Shown here piece after piece: positions 10,309 to 22,800 of a stretch of DNA of 64,000 nucleotides. The notes beneath the pieces are model-generated. The model was given only the letters and a program-made list of their open reading frames with translations. It ran no database searches and was not told the DNA's origin. How positions within the stretch are numbered: the stretch's first letter is position 1; every line of letters begins with the position of its first letter. This DNA is from Eunapius fragilis. Lineage: Eukaryota > Porifera > Demospongiae > Spongillida > Spongillidae. The position numbers and the translations under genes were made by a program. The stretch is taken from NCBI GenBank assembly GCA_963681505.1, contig OY811983.1:2641615-2705614 (forward strand), given 5' to 3'.

Positions 10309-13300
10309 CGCATATGCAGGGCAGACGCTGAAGGATGATGCACAGTGTTTAGTTGCTATTGGCATGAAGGAAGGCTGCAAGGCGATGCTCCTTGGGCGAA
10401 AGGTAAAACAAAAGTTATGTGGTACTGGTTCAGGTGTGAATGTGAATAAACGTAAGACTGTGTTGTGATATGTACTGTTTTAGGCCCTGCCTTGTATGCG
10501 ATACGGTTAGTCTTTCCTCATGTTACCAGGTTACATGTACATGTGGACCATAATAGTTTCCCGGGTACCCAGTCTTCTGAGCATAGTGTATTGAGCTGTT
10601 CCCAGCTGACACTGCAACAAGTAATATTGAAATCTGTTAGCATCAGCAGTAACTTGTAAGTCGATAGTACTCCTGAATTACAGAATGGATCTACCACTGC
10701 AGGGAGCTACAATACAAGTGTAGGATTTGTGGCAATGGATTTGACCATTGTTGAAGGTGATATGATACAATAACATTAAGGTCTGAGGTGTGCTCACTGT
10801 TGCCCTGGATTCCCGGGTGAAAAAATACACGTTGTAACGCGTTATAACGCGTGAAAATGGGACATAAATAACGCCAAAACACGCGATTTTCAAGATGATT
10901 ATCTCCTTGATTGTGCAATACAATAGAGTAGAATTTTGCCTATACACAAAGCGGTCCAGTGTGTATAAAGTTCCAAAGACTGGTTGGTTTGGCATGCATC
11001 GTTCCGAAGATATTCACATTCAAGTACGAACTTGATTTCGCGGGAAAGTATACAAAAGCCCGCGAAATTAAGCTAGTACATTGAATGTGAATATCATCGG
11101 AGCGATGCATGCCTAACCAACCAGTCTTTGGAACTTTATACACACTGGACCGCTTTGTGTATAGGCAAAATTCTACTCTATTGTATTGCACAATCAAGGA
11201 GATAATCATCTTGAAAATCGCGTGTTTTGGCGTTATTTATGTCCCATTTTCACGCGTTATAACGCGTTACAACGTGTATTTTTTCACCCGGGTTATCATT
11301 TCAGGACTCATGACTATCTTGTGTTTTGTTGCTTTTTCATAAGAAACAAATGGATAGTTCCACCAATGTAAAAAAAAAGCCTCTCATCCATATTTGATAT
11401 GTAGCTATTTGTATGCTTGCGTTGGTAGATTCAATCACTCACATAGGCTAATTTGTCATCTACGATCTCAGTGTTACACATACAAAGAGGAAAGAATGAA
11501 AAGATAAGTTGATTTTGAAATTGGCATGTGCAGTGGCTCCCATGGGAGGCTATCAAAGGTCACCTGCTTGGACTTGGCAGCCTGTTCTTCATTATATGCC
11601 AATGTGCAACATGTCAGCATTTTACTCAAAGTCAATTCATATGCATTTTAATGTTAAAGATTCAGTTGGAGAGGAAGCCTAGAACTCGGCCATAAATTTA
11701 ATTGGATGTGTTAGCTGATGCTTCAATTCGTTATTTGCATGCCATATATAGGCATGCATACAGTTCTAATGCTGTCTGCATGTATAGTATCAATTAAAAG
11801 GAAGTAGAGCTGATGTAATCCTTGTGATGTCATGAGTACTGATGCATGATTGGGCCAGTAATCTCTGTGCCGATGTCATGAGTACTGTTGTTGGAAACTT
11901 TTGACTGAAGAGCATCGTCTAGTTCCTTGTCAAACGTGGGGACTAGTGTCATGGAGGATTATTCACCTGCATTGATGTGAGCAACAAGCATATGGTTAGT
12001 GTGTCAGGTTTCTAGGGTTATAAGACTATTTTCGATTACCTATTTCAGTTGACTATTGTGTAAGTTGAATTATTATAAATTGCAATTAGTTGACATTCAC
12101 TTTTTCCCATAAGATCAACTACACCTTTATTATCTTTGTGTCCACTGCCTCACTGAGTAATCAGTTAGCGCTTAATAATAATCATAGCTGGCACTAGCCC
12201 TACACAAATGGCTCATCTCTTAGTCAACGTAATTTTTTGAAAATCACGTTAAGAGTACATTTCTTTCATGAAATGTTGAAAAACACTAAAGCAATTATGG
12301 TTGCAAAGATACACTCAAGCTATTATTTACATGGGATTTTATTTATTTTAATTATATGGTAATACATATATACAGGTGTGCAATAACCTGGTAATCAGCA
12401 ATGTAGTAATCACTAAAATTGATTTTGTGTTTCTAATAACATATATTAATTTAAGAATAAGCCTGAAAATTTGGCTAAACAATCAATTTATGGGTTGCAC
12501 ACCCTATTTGGTTTGATGTAGCGTGTTCCAAATTGGCCACTTAACTTAACTTTGATGTCGAGATGGGGATAGTGCCACATGATCTGCAAGCTGACAGCTA
12601 TGTGGGCGATGTGGTATTCTGACCTTTGGTTGCCAGACTGGGCGCTGTCCTAAGGACCCTGTCACACTCCTGTTATTTGCCCACTTGCTCGGCACAGTTG
12701 TTAGTCTTTGGGCATGCTTAGAGGAAGTGCTTTATTTTCTGCATGATATTTCTGTCTGCTAAACTGAGTGGTGTAATTGATAACCAAATGGCTGACCCTA
12801 ATTGCACTTAATTGTATATAGTTTTGTATATCATATATTGAAGGAAGGGGAAAGAGCATTTGTTTTCTACCTGAGATTGTCAATGTGCATGTAAAAATTG
12901 TTACACTAGTACACTATACACATGAACTAGTTTACTGTATATGCACCTGAGATTATCGCAACCTGTTAGCCAGTGGCACGTTTTGGATCCTGTGCCTGCT
13001 GATGTATTCTTTTCACAGTGTTCCCCAGAGCATGAGGTGCTGTCACAGCCTTTGAATGATGTCGACAAGGCTACTGATGAAATTGAAACAAGGATCAGTG
13101 GAATATGTGCTGAGGTAGATGGGATTGAGAAGGTAAGGGAATGTGGCCAAGGGATAGAAGGAGGCAGAGAAGTTACATACAAGGTTTAAAGTTATAATGG
13201 ATAAATTGGGCCTCAATAGGAGGGAAACCCCATGTTCTGAGGGATCCTAACCATAGAGGGTTCCATCATGTAATGTTTGTTTTTTACCACTTATAATTTG

Positions 13301-14307
13301 ATGCCAATATAGTTGCAAGTTGTAACTTTATTTGGACAGAGCCCATAACAATAGTTTTTTTGGTGCCAAGGCAACACTATTGAATTGCCCATTATTGTGT
13401 GTTTATGTAATATTATGACTTTCATTGTTTTCATGACTTGTTTTCCATATATGATTCCTCCTTTCCCAACCAAATCTTCCCCTTCCTGACATCTTGTTTT
13501 GACTAGTTGGACCGTCTTAACATGCGGGTAGTCAACACATAAGGATATTCCATGCTTGTGCTGGCTTTTAAAATGGATTGTCTGGTTATTCATTATCTAG
13601 CTCATTACTGTTTTTGATAATGGGAAAAAGTCACTTCAGACAACCCGCTCATATACACATGTCATTTTTGTATTGTTGCCTTAATTACCGTTACGACCAC
13701 AGATAATTAACATTGTGAAAAATAAGTACATGCAATGCGTAATAGATAATAATGTACATGTGCACAGAGATAATCTCTGATGTATGTGTTCAGAGCCAGC
13801 CAAGAATTGTCCGATTTTCCGCATTTCTTGTGACTGTCTTCATTATCAATACATGTTTCATTTATATGCGTTCAGGTCTATAGAGCACTTACTCTGACGT
13901 GCAATTCATTTAAGCTGCCCTATCCCCTTTTAATTACATTATATAGGGATTCTTGCAAAAGGAACTAGTTTCAGTGGCTTGCAGAGGATTGCAAAAAAGA
14001 TGTGATATCTGCAGTGAACACCTCATGCAGAACTTGGAGAAGCTTGATGCTGTGGTGAGAAATCATTTGCATGTGTCCACTTATCTCATAATGACTTGGT
14101 CATTTGCACTATGCAGGATATACCAGCCTCTGAAGTGCTGATTCGTAGTCGTCGAAAGGCTTTAGTTTTGCGAGTCCAGGTACGTGTGGGTATGCAATTC
14201 TGCCTGTGCAAATGGGACTTGTTTTTGTTTATTTATTTATTTTATTTATTCAGGCTGTTATGAAGAAAGTCAGTGACATTTCAAGCAGAATTGATAAATA
14301 TGAATAA
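9928..14307 (+). CDS. BAG1: BAG family molecular chaperone regulator 1 (BAG1)
   Basis: Cytosolic/nuclear Hsp70 nucleotide-exchange factor that can link Hsp70 clients to the proteasome. Seven exons: 9,928-9,955; 10,023-10,139; 10,320-10,402; 13,019-13,132; 13,947-14,054; 14,117-14,179; 14,254-14,307. All have GT-AG borders, phases agree throughout, and the total is 567 nt (188 aa plus stop). The first coding exon is only 28 nt. Residues 1-76 form the ubiquitin-like domain ([20 protein letters not shown], then ILFKG and [14 protein letters not shown]). Residues ~85-186 are the BAG three-helix domain, including [20 protein letters not shown] and a final IDKYE. It lacks the N-terminal extension of long vertebrate isoforms, so it resembles the short cytosolic form. 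AATAAA overlaps the stop region (14,303-14,308). Introns hold a CA tract and a foldback element. Identification rests on domain order and matching exon phases. Confidence 0.93.
10217..10310 (+). repeat. CA microsatellite in BAG1 intron 2
   Basis: Interrupted (CA)n tract of about 94 bp with CG and AA interruptions. It ends 10 bp before the acceptor of exon 3, so it replaces the usual polypyrimidine tract position; the acceptor itself is 'catatgcag'. Confidence 0.9.
10812..11292. mobile_element. 481 bp foldback (hairpin) element in BAG1 intron 3
   Basis: Near-perfect palindrome. It opens with CCCGGGTGAAAAAATACACG and closes with its reverse complement. Arms of about 235 bp run almost to a short centre near 11,050, where a second small palindrome (TTTCGCGGG / CCCGCGAAAT) sits. 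No transposase is encoded; the matching open frames on both strands are a by-product of the symmetry. No clear target-site duplication is visible. It is probably a non-autonomous foldback/MITE, and if transcribed in the intron it would form a long double-stranded RNA stem. Confidence 0.8.
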
Positions 14308-15048
14308 ATTATTGTTTTGATTTGGTGTGTCGTGTTTGATATATGTTCATTGCCGTAGCCTTCACAACGCCACATAGCACAGAACAAGGAAGCTGACGAT
14401 CAGTGGCAGAGAATAGTGTAGTCTGGCACAAGTAGCGCCTGCTGATTCACTGCTCTGTTTCTCAAACTCTGTCGCTGTACGTGGAGATAAGGTTGAAGTG
14501 CACATGCATGTCAGAAAGGGAGTACTAACCTTTAATGACACGTAAAGTAAACATTAGTTTGCTATCACCATTCACTTGTAGCTTGCTAGTTCGGGCGGGC
14601 GTATTAAAATTTACTGCATAGTTGGAAAAGGAAGTACATATTACAAATGAATACCATCAGTAGACTTGTTTTGTAAATTTCAGTGAGACTCATCAAAAGA
14701 ATACTTGTTGAAAGTGCGGATTCTGCGTGTACATGTTAATTTAATTAATCCACCGTGCAAGATTTAAAGAAGCTATAAGCTTAGCAGCAAGTTTTTTTTT
14801 AAGTGTCTAACAGTATTGAATAATAATACCGTAAGGTATCCCCTCGCCCCCAACGAAAAGGCTCGTGCTTAAATGCTAGTATCTTCGTAATCGCAAACGC
14901 TTCGAATTCCGTGTATCTTTTTGCATTTAACGGGAAGCATTTTATGACGCACATTCGCGGTTACGGAGATACGCACGTTTCGTTGGAGGTGGAGGGCCGG
15001 TATAGAATTGATTTCCCGGTCTCGCATGCACTAAGAAAGGATACATAC

Positions 15049-15878
15049 CTATATACACTGGTACTGCCTCATCGCCAACTCGACAGGAGTAATTCCCCAG
15101 ATCGTTTGACGTAAAGTTTGATATAGTTAGAACCGATAAGCGACTCGTTGAATTGGCTTCAATCAAGTATTTCCTCGTGCCCCAGCTGTATTTTATGTCG
15201 TACTTGCTTCCAGTGGTCAAACGTTCGTTATTGTTACGGTACCACAGGAAACTGCTGTCCGGTCTGATGAACTTGAACATCTCGCACCATAACTGCACCG
15301 GGGATGGATCGCTAATATTTACCGTCAAGACAGAAGAATTTAAAATCTCCAACCCGGCTGCAAATTAAAAAATGAATTTCCAGCTCTATCGCATTGTACG
15401 ACTTACCTGGTAACGAGAGTTGTTGTGTAGCAGAGGAGGAAAGTTCCATGCTTTGCAAGGGCATTGGAGACGCAGAACAGGTGTAATTTCCTTCATCTTT
15501 GTAAGTGAGATTCTGTATCGTTAGTACGGTGACAATGCTCAGCAATCCCTGGATCACAGCAGTGCCTTGACGCGCAATGTATCTGCCACTGTCGCGCAGT
15601 TCTGTTGTTGCATTTACGAACCATCTGGTGGTGAAGTTGGTGGGCGAGGAGACGTTCGAAACAATGCAGGTGAGTATGGCCACAGTAGAAGGGGGCTGTA
15701 GGGTACTTCCGTAATCCGGCGGGTTCTGTTGTGGAATTACTAATAGTGCTTCAATTTGAAAATAAGCACAGGATGAATATTCATTTCGTTACCGAGGAGC
15801 GTGCATGCAGGCATTACCTATAGTTGCGGACACCACAGTCTGCAATAAGAAGAAGGTTGTAGATCTGCTAGCTTTCAT
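15049..15878 (-). CDS. Secreted or surface protein with two Ig domains (3' end uncertain)
   Basis: Three coding exons on the minus strand: 15,818-15,878 (ATG at 15,878), 15,407-15,739 and 15,049-15,357. Each junction is phase 1 with GT-AG borders, the classic Ig-exon arrangement. Residues 1-19 look like a signal peptide (basic start, then TTFFLLQTVVSA). Ig1 has Cys45, Trp60, DEGNYTC and Cys108. Ig2 has Cys156, Trp170 and the NDLGNYSC motif with Cys223. Many N-glycosylation sequons are present. The model gives 234 residues up to a donor at 15,049 (G|GTATGT). I could not find a following exon before BAG1, and read-through to the stop at 14,942 would give ~36 further residues. It could be a secreted two-Ig protein or a truncated receptor. 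It is likely a recognition or adhesion molecule; the role is unknown. Confidence 0.78.
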
Positions 15879-16112
15879 CTGTAAAAATAAATAAATGAAA
15901 TACAAAAATCAAAACACTGAATTAATCTTTGGAATGCTCTGCCTCAGGAGTGGTGATGGAGTGAATGGAAAAGAGAGAGTGCGTGTGTGTAAAAGACAAT
16001 TTCCTTTGTCTCTATTTCTACAACGAACGGATCGTATGATGCTTTGAATAACTCGCAGCCCGTCGTCAGATTGCGTGTGTATAGCAATATACTATAGCGC
16101 ATACTTACTTAC

Positions 16113-16240
16113 CTTGATGTAAATTTTATTTTGCTGGTCAACTCTAGTGCAAGCTTAAGCCGCAAGGGAACACATTTTTAAATCATCGCTCCGCTGCAGT
16201 AAGCCGGCTTCCCGGATATCCGTTGTGGGCGTGGCTCAAG
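16113..16240. promoter_or_regulatory. Bidirectional promoter between Ig gene and ELAC1
   Basis: On the minus strand a donor CAAG|GTAAGT ends an untranslated exon at 16,113, and the acceptor TTTTTACAG lies directly before the Ig-gene ATG at 15,878. The Ig gene therefore starts upstream of 16,113. ELAC1 starts at 16,241 on the plus strand with a good context (AAGATGG). Both transcripts must begin within about 130 bp. I see no TATA box. Confidence 0.55.
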
Positions 16241-16837
16241 ATGGCCGGTTTGGACCTCGTATTCCTGGGAACTGGCTCAGCTTACCCCTCGCCATCACGA
16301 GGCGCTTCTTCTATGGTTCTGCGTTCAGGTGAGAAGAGAAGAGAATGTTTCATGCACAGCTATATGTGAAACAACCAGTACTGTACTGTTAAAGTCGTGT
16401 ACTAGTACTAACTTCTATACGTATCTAGGTAACCAGGCGCCTGGCACGTTGCAACATATTTGTATAGTGGGTGGTAGGCTCTGGTGCAGGCTAGTTGTTA
16501 TGTCTGGGTCTTGTGTGGGCGGTAGGCAATGGTACAAGCGCTGGCTATCTCAAGGGAAAAAAATATTTGTGCGTCCATCTTTGGATTTTGGTTCATTTTC
16601 CCAGGCAAATTACTTTACTAAATCTCATGCGATAATGATTTAAGCCATTCCACCCTGGGAAAAATGGTTCAAAATCCCCAATAAATGGGAACACAAAATG
16701 TTTTCCATAACATGTATCCTCCCACATACATGTACCTACAAGACATTAAAGTACTATCATGCTCTCGTCACCTGATGTTGTGATTTGAAAGTTAAAGATC
16801 GATAGGCTGCTGTAATAATTCATGATCTATAAGATCT

Positions 16838-16871
<34 letters not shown>

Positions 16872-19800
16872 CTTTAGCAGTTGAATGTTATGATGTGTAT
16901 GCAGAGGAGTAAAGCAAACATGGCTAGGTTGTATAACACATGTTAACCCTGTTAGTGATCAGCTTTAGTGATGCAGTTTGGTTTGTATGCCAAGCTGTGA
17001 ATCAGGCCAGCTTATGGTGCTTCATAACGAGAGTCTCTTCATTGTATTGTGTAAGTATCGTGACATTGCAGTACCATTGTAAGTATCGTGACATTGTAGT
17101 ATACATATCATTTTGATGACTGAAGTCTCTCTATGTGAACTGAAATCAAAATAGCCTTTGAAATATGTATTAGGTGAGGAACAATGTAAGAGATAAGCTG
17201 TAGAATGGTAGGACATGTTCACTTTGCCCTGCATCAGATGAATGCATGCAACCTGGTCATTTTCAGCAACTATATATATATATATATATATGAGATCTGG
17301 CACTTTAAGTACAGTTGCAATAGCTTCCTGGATATCTTACAACCAACCATACATAATTGTGAACCTGGTCTGTTAATATGTACCAGATCTATGTGAGAAT
17401 GTAAACACGATCATTTGTAGTGAGGTACTGTGACTGTGTTGTAACTGCAAAAACTCATATATAACCATTACATAATCGAAATCCAAATCACCTCTTCATA
17501 ACCCCTTCATAACCCCTTTATAACTCCTTAATAACCTCTTCTTAACCCCTTCATAAGCTCTCTTAATCTCTTCATAACCCCCTTCATAACCCATTCATAA
17601 CCTCTTCATAACCTCTTCATAAACCCGTCATAACGTCTTTCACAACCGTGCTTCATAACTCCTTCATAACCGTACATAATCCTACCACCTACAGAATTCC
17701 TACAAATGCCTGCATTTCTCATCTCCAGTTGCTCTTGCAGCCATCTTTAGCTCGAGCCAGCTGTGGTTTCTGGCATCCAGCCAACCTGTTTAACAAACAC
17801 GCACTCAGCTGCATGTATCATCCTGATATTCAAATGGCAATCCAATTAGAAATTCAGTGTGTCCGACGTGAGGTACAAAGGATATTCAGTGCATACAGAT
17901 GACACGCTGCTGAACTCTTACAAGTTGTGAGCAGCACGCCCACCACCTGCTCATGTTAGTGACGTCATCTAGGGATTCTACTTGGCTTTGCATACTTCCG
18001 GGGCATTGAGCTGCCCACACCATGGGATGGGGTGTGGGTTTGTGTGTGGGTGTGAGTGGTGTGAGGAATTGGTACAGTACACATCTCGGGTCCTCGTGCA
18101 CGGACGCAATCTTAATTTATTAGTGCTAAATTTCTGCTCTGCATTGGAATGTGTGTATCGTTGCGTTGAAAGATGCGTGTGGGACTCTGGATCAAATGAT
18201 AAAATATACTGACCCCTCCTCTATGGGGGCTTCTACACGGGCCTAGACTATAAGGAGCTTATCAGAGTCCTAGGGTACTAATAGGATCATGTTGGGTTCT
18301 GCAGGAGCACCAGGAAGAGCCTTTGAAAGCTGGGTCCTTTAAGCTCTTATATGCTTAAGCTCTCATGGGTACTGTAAGCTCTCATGGGTACTATAAGCTC
18401 TTATGGGTACTATAAGCTCTCATGGGTACTATAAGCTCTCATGGGTACTATAAGCTCTCATGGGTACTGTAAGCTCTCATGGGTACTATGGGTACTATAA
18501 GCTCTCATGGGTGCTATAAGCTCTCATGGGTACTGTAAGCTCTCATGGGTACTATGGGTGCTATAAGCTCTCATGGGTACTGTAAGCTCTCATGGGTACT
18601 GTAAGCTCTCATGGGTACTATAAGCTCTCATGGGTACTATAAACTCTCATGGGTACTGTAAGCTCTCATGGGTACTATAAGCTCTCATGGGTACTATAAA
18701 CTCTCATGGGTACTGTAAGCTCTCATGGGTACTGTAAGCTCTCATGGGTACTATGGGTACTATAAGCTCTCATGGGTGCTATAAGCTCTCATGGGTACTA
18801 TAAACTCTCATGGGTACTATAAGCTCTCATGGGTACTGTAAGCTCTCATGGGTACTGTAAGCTCTCATGGGTACTGTAAGCTCTCATGGGTACTATAAAC
18901 TCTCATGGGTACTATAAGCTCTCATGGGTGCTATAAGCTCTCATGGGTACTATAAACTCTCATGGGTACTATAAACTCTCATGGGTACTATAAGCTCTCA
19001 TGGGTACTGTAAGCTCTCATGGGTACTGTAAGCTCTCATGGGTACTATAAGCTCTCATGGGTACTGTAAGCTCTCATGGGTACTATAAGCTCTTATGGGT
19101 ACTATAAGCTCTCATGGGTACTATAAGCTCTCATGGGTACTATAAGCTCTCATGGGTACTGTAAGCTCTCATGGGTACTATGGGTACTATAAGCTCTCAT
19201 GGGTGCTATAAGCTCTCATGGGTACTGTAAGCTCTCATGGGTACTGTAAGCTCTCATGGGTACTGTAAGCTCTCATGGGTACTGTAAGCTCTCATGGGTA
19301 CTATGGGTACTATAAGCTCTCATGGGTGCTATAAGCTCTCATGGGTACTATAAACTCTCATGGGTACTATAAGCTCTCATGGGTACTGTAAGCTCTCATG
19401 GGTACTGTAAGCTCTCATGGGTACTATAAGCTCTCATGGGTGCTATAAGCTCTCATGGGTACTATAAACTCTCATGGGTACTATAAGCTCTCATGGGTAC
19501 TGTAAGCTCTCATGGGTACTGTAAGCTCTCATGGGTGCTATAAGCTCTCATGGGTACTATAAGCTCTCATGGGTACTGTAAGCTCTCATGGGTACTATAA
19601 GCTCTCATGGGTACTATAAGCTCTCACAAGTCGTGGGTACTGTAAGCTCTTATGTTTTGAAAATGAAAGACACTAGCGGAATACAATTATAGAAATTAAA
19701 TAAACTACAGTGCTATTTTACCCTCTGCAGAGCTCATAAAAGGCTCCTAGTGGGCTCCCTATGGCTGGCTCCCTTTAGAGCGCCTCTCCCTGCAGGGACC

Positions 19801-22800
19801 CATGCTGTGCATAGACCTAATGGCTCCCTTTAGAACGCCTCTCCCTGCAGGAACCCATGCTGTGCATAGACCTAATGGCTCCCTTTAGAACGCCTCTCCC
19901 TGCAGGAACCCATGCTGTGCATAGACCTAATGGCTCCCTTTAGAACGCCTCTCCCTGCAGGAACCCATGCTGTGCATAGACCTAATGGCTCCCTTTAGAA
20001 CGCCTCTCCCTGCAGGAACCCATGCTGTGCATAGACCTAATGGCTCCCTTTAGAACGCCTCTCCCTGCAGGAACCAATGCTGTGCATAGACCTAATGGCT
20101 CCCTTTAGAACGCCTCTCCCTGCAGGAACCCATGCTGTGCATAGACCTAATGGCTCCCTTTAGAACGCCTCTCCCTGCAGGGACCCATGCTATGCATAGA
20201 CCTAATGGCTCCCTTTAGAACGCCTCTCCCTGCAGGAACCCATGCTGTGCATAGACATGTGTTGGGCACTGCAATGGTTGAAAGTTTTAGATTATTAGCA
20301 GCTGAACACCAGGTCAAGGTTTGCTGATGCATTTCCTTTCTGATACGTAGGTTATGTGTGGACAGCAAGAATGTGGGCGGAGACAAATTGCATTACTGTG
20401 ACCTGACAAAGCTAACCCTAAGGCCACTTATCTCCAATCACTTAAAAACTCCCCAATGAGTCCTCCCACCACTACCACCATCACTACCACCATCACTACC
20501 CCATCATCACTACACAACCAATTCTTGTCTCACCCGTAACGTGAGTGGTGCCCAACTTTGGTGTAGCGGCAGCGTACATGGGCCCGCAACAGTTCAAGTA
20601 AATGAATAGTGATACGTTATTCATTTAACAGGGCTATTACGGGCCTGTTTACGCTGCCGTTACGCCAAAGTTGGGTACCGCTCACGTTACGGGGGGTAAG
20701 AATTGATTGTGTACCCCACCATCACTACCCCACCATCACTACCCCACCATTACTACCCCACCATCACTACCCACCATCACTACCCACCATCACTACCCCA
20801 CCTCACTACCCACCATTACTACCCCACCATCACTACCCACCATCACTACCCACCATCACTACCCCACCATCACTACCCACCATTACTACCCACAATCACT
20901 ACCCCACCATCACTACCCACCATCACTACCCATCATCACTACCACCATCACTACCCCACTATCACTACCCACATCACTACCCACATCACTACCCACCATC
21001 GCTACCCACCATCACTACCACCATCACTACCCACCATCACTACCCCACCATCACTACCCACACCACTACCCACCATCACTCCACACCATCACTACCCACC
21101 ATCACTATCCCACCATCACTACCCCACCATCACTACCCACCATCACTACCCACCATGCACTGATACTCTTGCACATGCTGCTCATACTGTGTTCTAAACT
21201 AATAATGGTGCAGAAGGGACTGGGGACTGGGTGGAGCATGATGTAAGTACTGATTGGAATCAGAAATGTCACTGATGGCTGAACACACATTACTATTGTA
21301 AAAAGTTTTATAAGTCTTAATCTTGAAGTGCAAACCACAGGAGTGTTTCGTTATCGTCCTGCTTCTAATGAAAAGCTACAATGATGATAGGCTTCAGCAA
21401 TGGCATGTTGGACCCTACTGAACAAAGATAGTCTTACAGTGATACATGTACATGTATATCATGGTGACCATCATGTGACTAGCACATGACCACGGTGTGA
21501 TGGTGATTGTCATATGTGACTACCACATGTGTACCATGGTGACCTTTGTGGATTCAAATCGTGCTGTGCACATAAAGTGATTTTCTCATATTGGAACAGA
21601 CACGGTTTGACACGGAGTGGAGAGAGGGAGGAGGAAAAAGGGATGGAGAAGAGAAGGGAGGAAGGTCCTTCTTAATAATAATTTTATTTTCTCTTATGCA
21701 CCACACCTCTGGAGCCTTACATGTAGGTGCCTGTAAAAAAAAGGGGTTGCTGAACAGCTAAGGGTTAGCACCCAACATAGGTAATGTTTCTTATCAACTT
21801 GATCTCCTTTCTTTAACCAGAAACATTTGTTTCCCATATAATTTGTCTCCTGGAGATATATGATGTCTACCTGTTCTAGCCAAGGAAGCATGTTCAACAC
21901 ATGCCTATCCTGGGTATGACATGGTTAGCTGTGTAAGGGCACATGTTGTACCCTCTTCCTCATGTGTAGGAGGCTTTTAGTACGTGTATGGAGTTTGTTG
22001 GTGCAATCAACGGAGACATAATTGCGAGCCATTGAGTGTATGCCATGACTATTGTTGGCAGCGGTAGGGTAGTTAGACGTATATAGTGTACTTGTTTACA
22101 CTGTACACATCAGAGGAACAAAGGGGGGGTAGGAGGAGGAGGAGGAGGAGGAGGGGGGGGGGGGGGAATTGAAGGCGGCTGTTGGAGGGGGGGGGGTGAG
22201 GTGGTACTAAAATGCTCACTTGTACAGCACATTAAAGTGTGCAGGCGGCTTGCTGCTGCGTTGAATGTTGGCTGTGTTGTTACGTGGTGGGCCTTGCCTG
22301 CGTAATTTCATAGTATCCTTTGTTATTAGAGCAAGGATGCTGGATGTTTGACTGTGGGGAGGGTACCCAGACCCAACTTATGAAGAGCAGCGTGCGTCCT
22401 GGGCGTGTCAACAAGATCTTCATTACCCATCTCCATGGAGACCATGTGAGTGGATGTTAAGGACTGTGTGTGTGTGGGGTCATCATAGGGTTGGTATGAG
22501 TTACAGGTGGGGTTCCTAGAGTGTGTTCATCACAGGCTGTGTTCATCACAGGCTGTGTTCATCACAGGCTGTGTTCATCACAGGCTATGTTCATCACAGG
22601 GTGTGTTCATCACAGGCTGTGTTCATCACAGGCTGTGTTCATCACAGGCTATGTTCATCATAGGGTGTGTTTGCTTCTTCACAGTGGCTTGTAAATGAAT
22701 ACAAGATGCTGTGTGCACTAATAGCTGTTACAGCTGTTACATTTTTAAAAACCCAAAGTTGTCATACATATTGTGAGGTGTTGAATTCCTTCTATGCCTG

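Noticed and set aside
10678..11342. Two similar ORFs on opposite strands in BAG1 intron 3
   Set aside because: Both are created by the symmetric foldback element; no family features.
18343..19650. CRISPR-like array of short repeats
   Set aside because: Units are head-to-tail 19 bp repeats without unique spacers, and the region is an animal intron.
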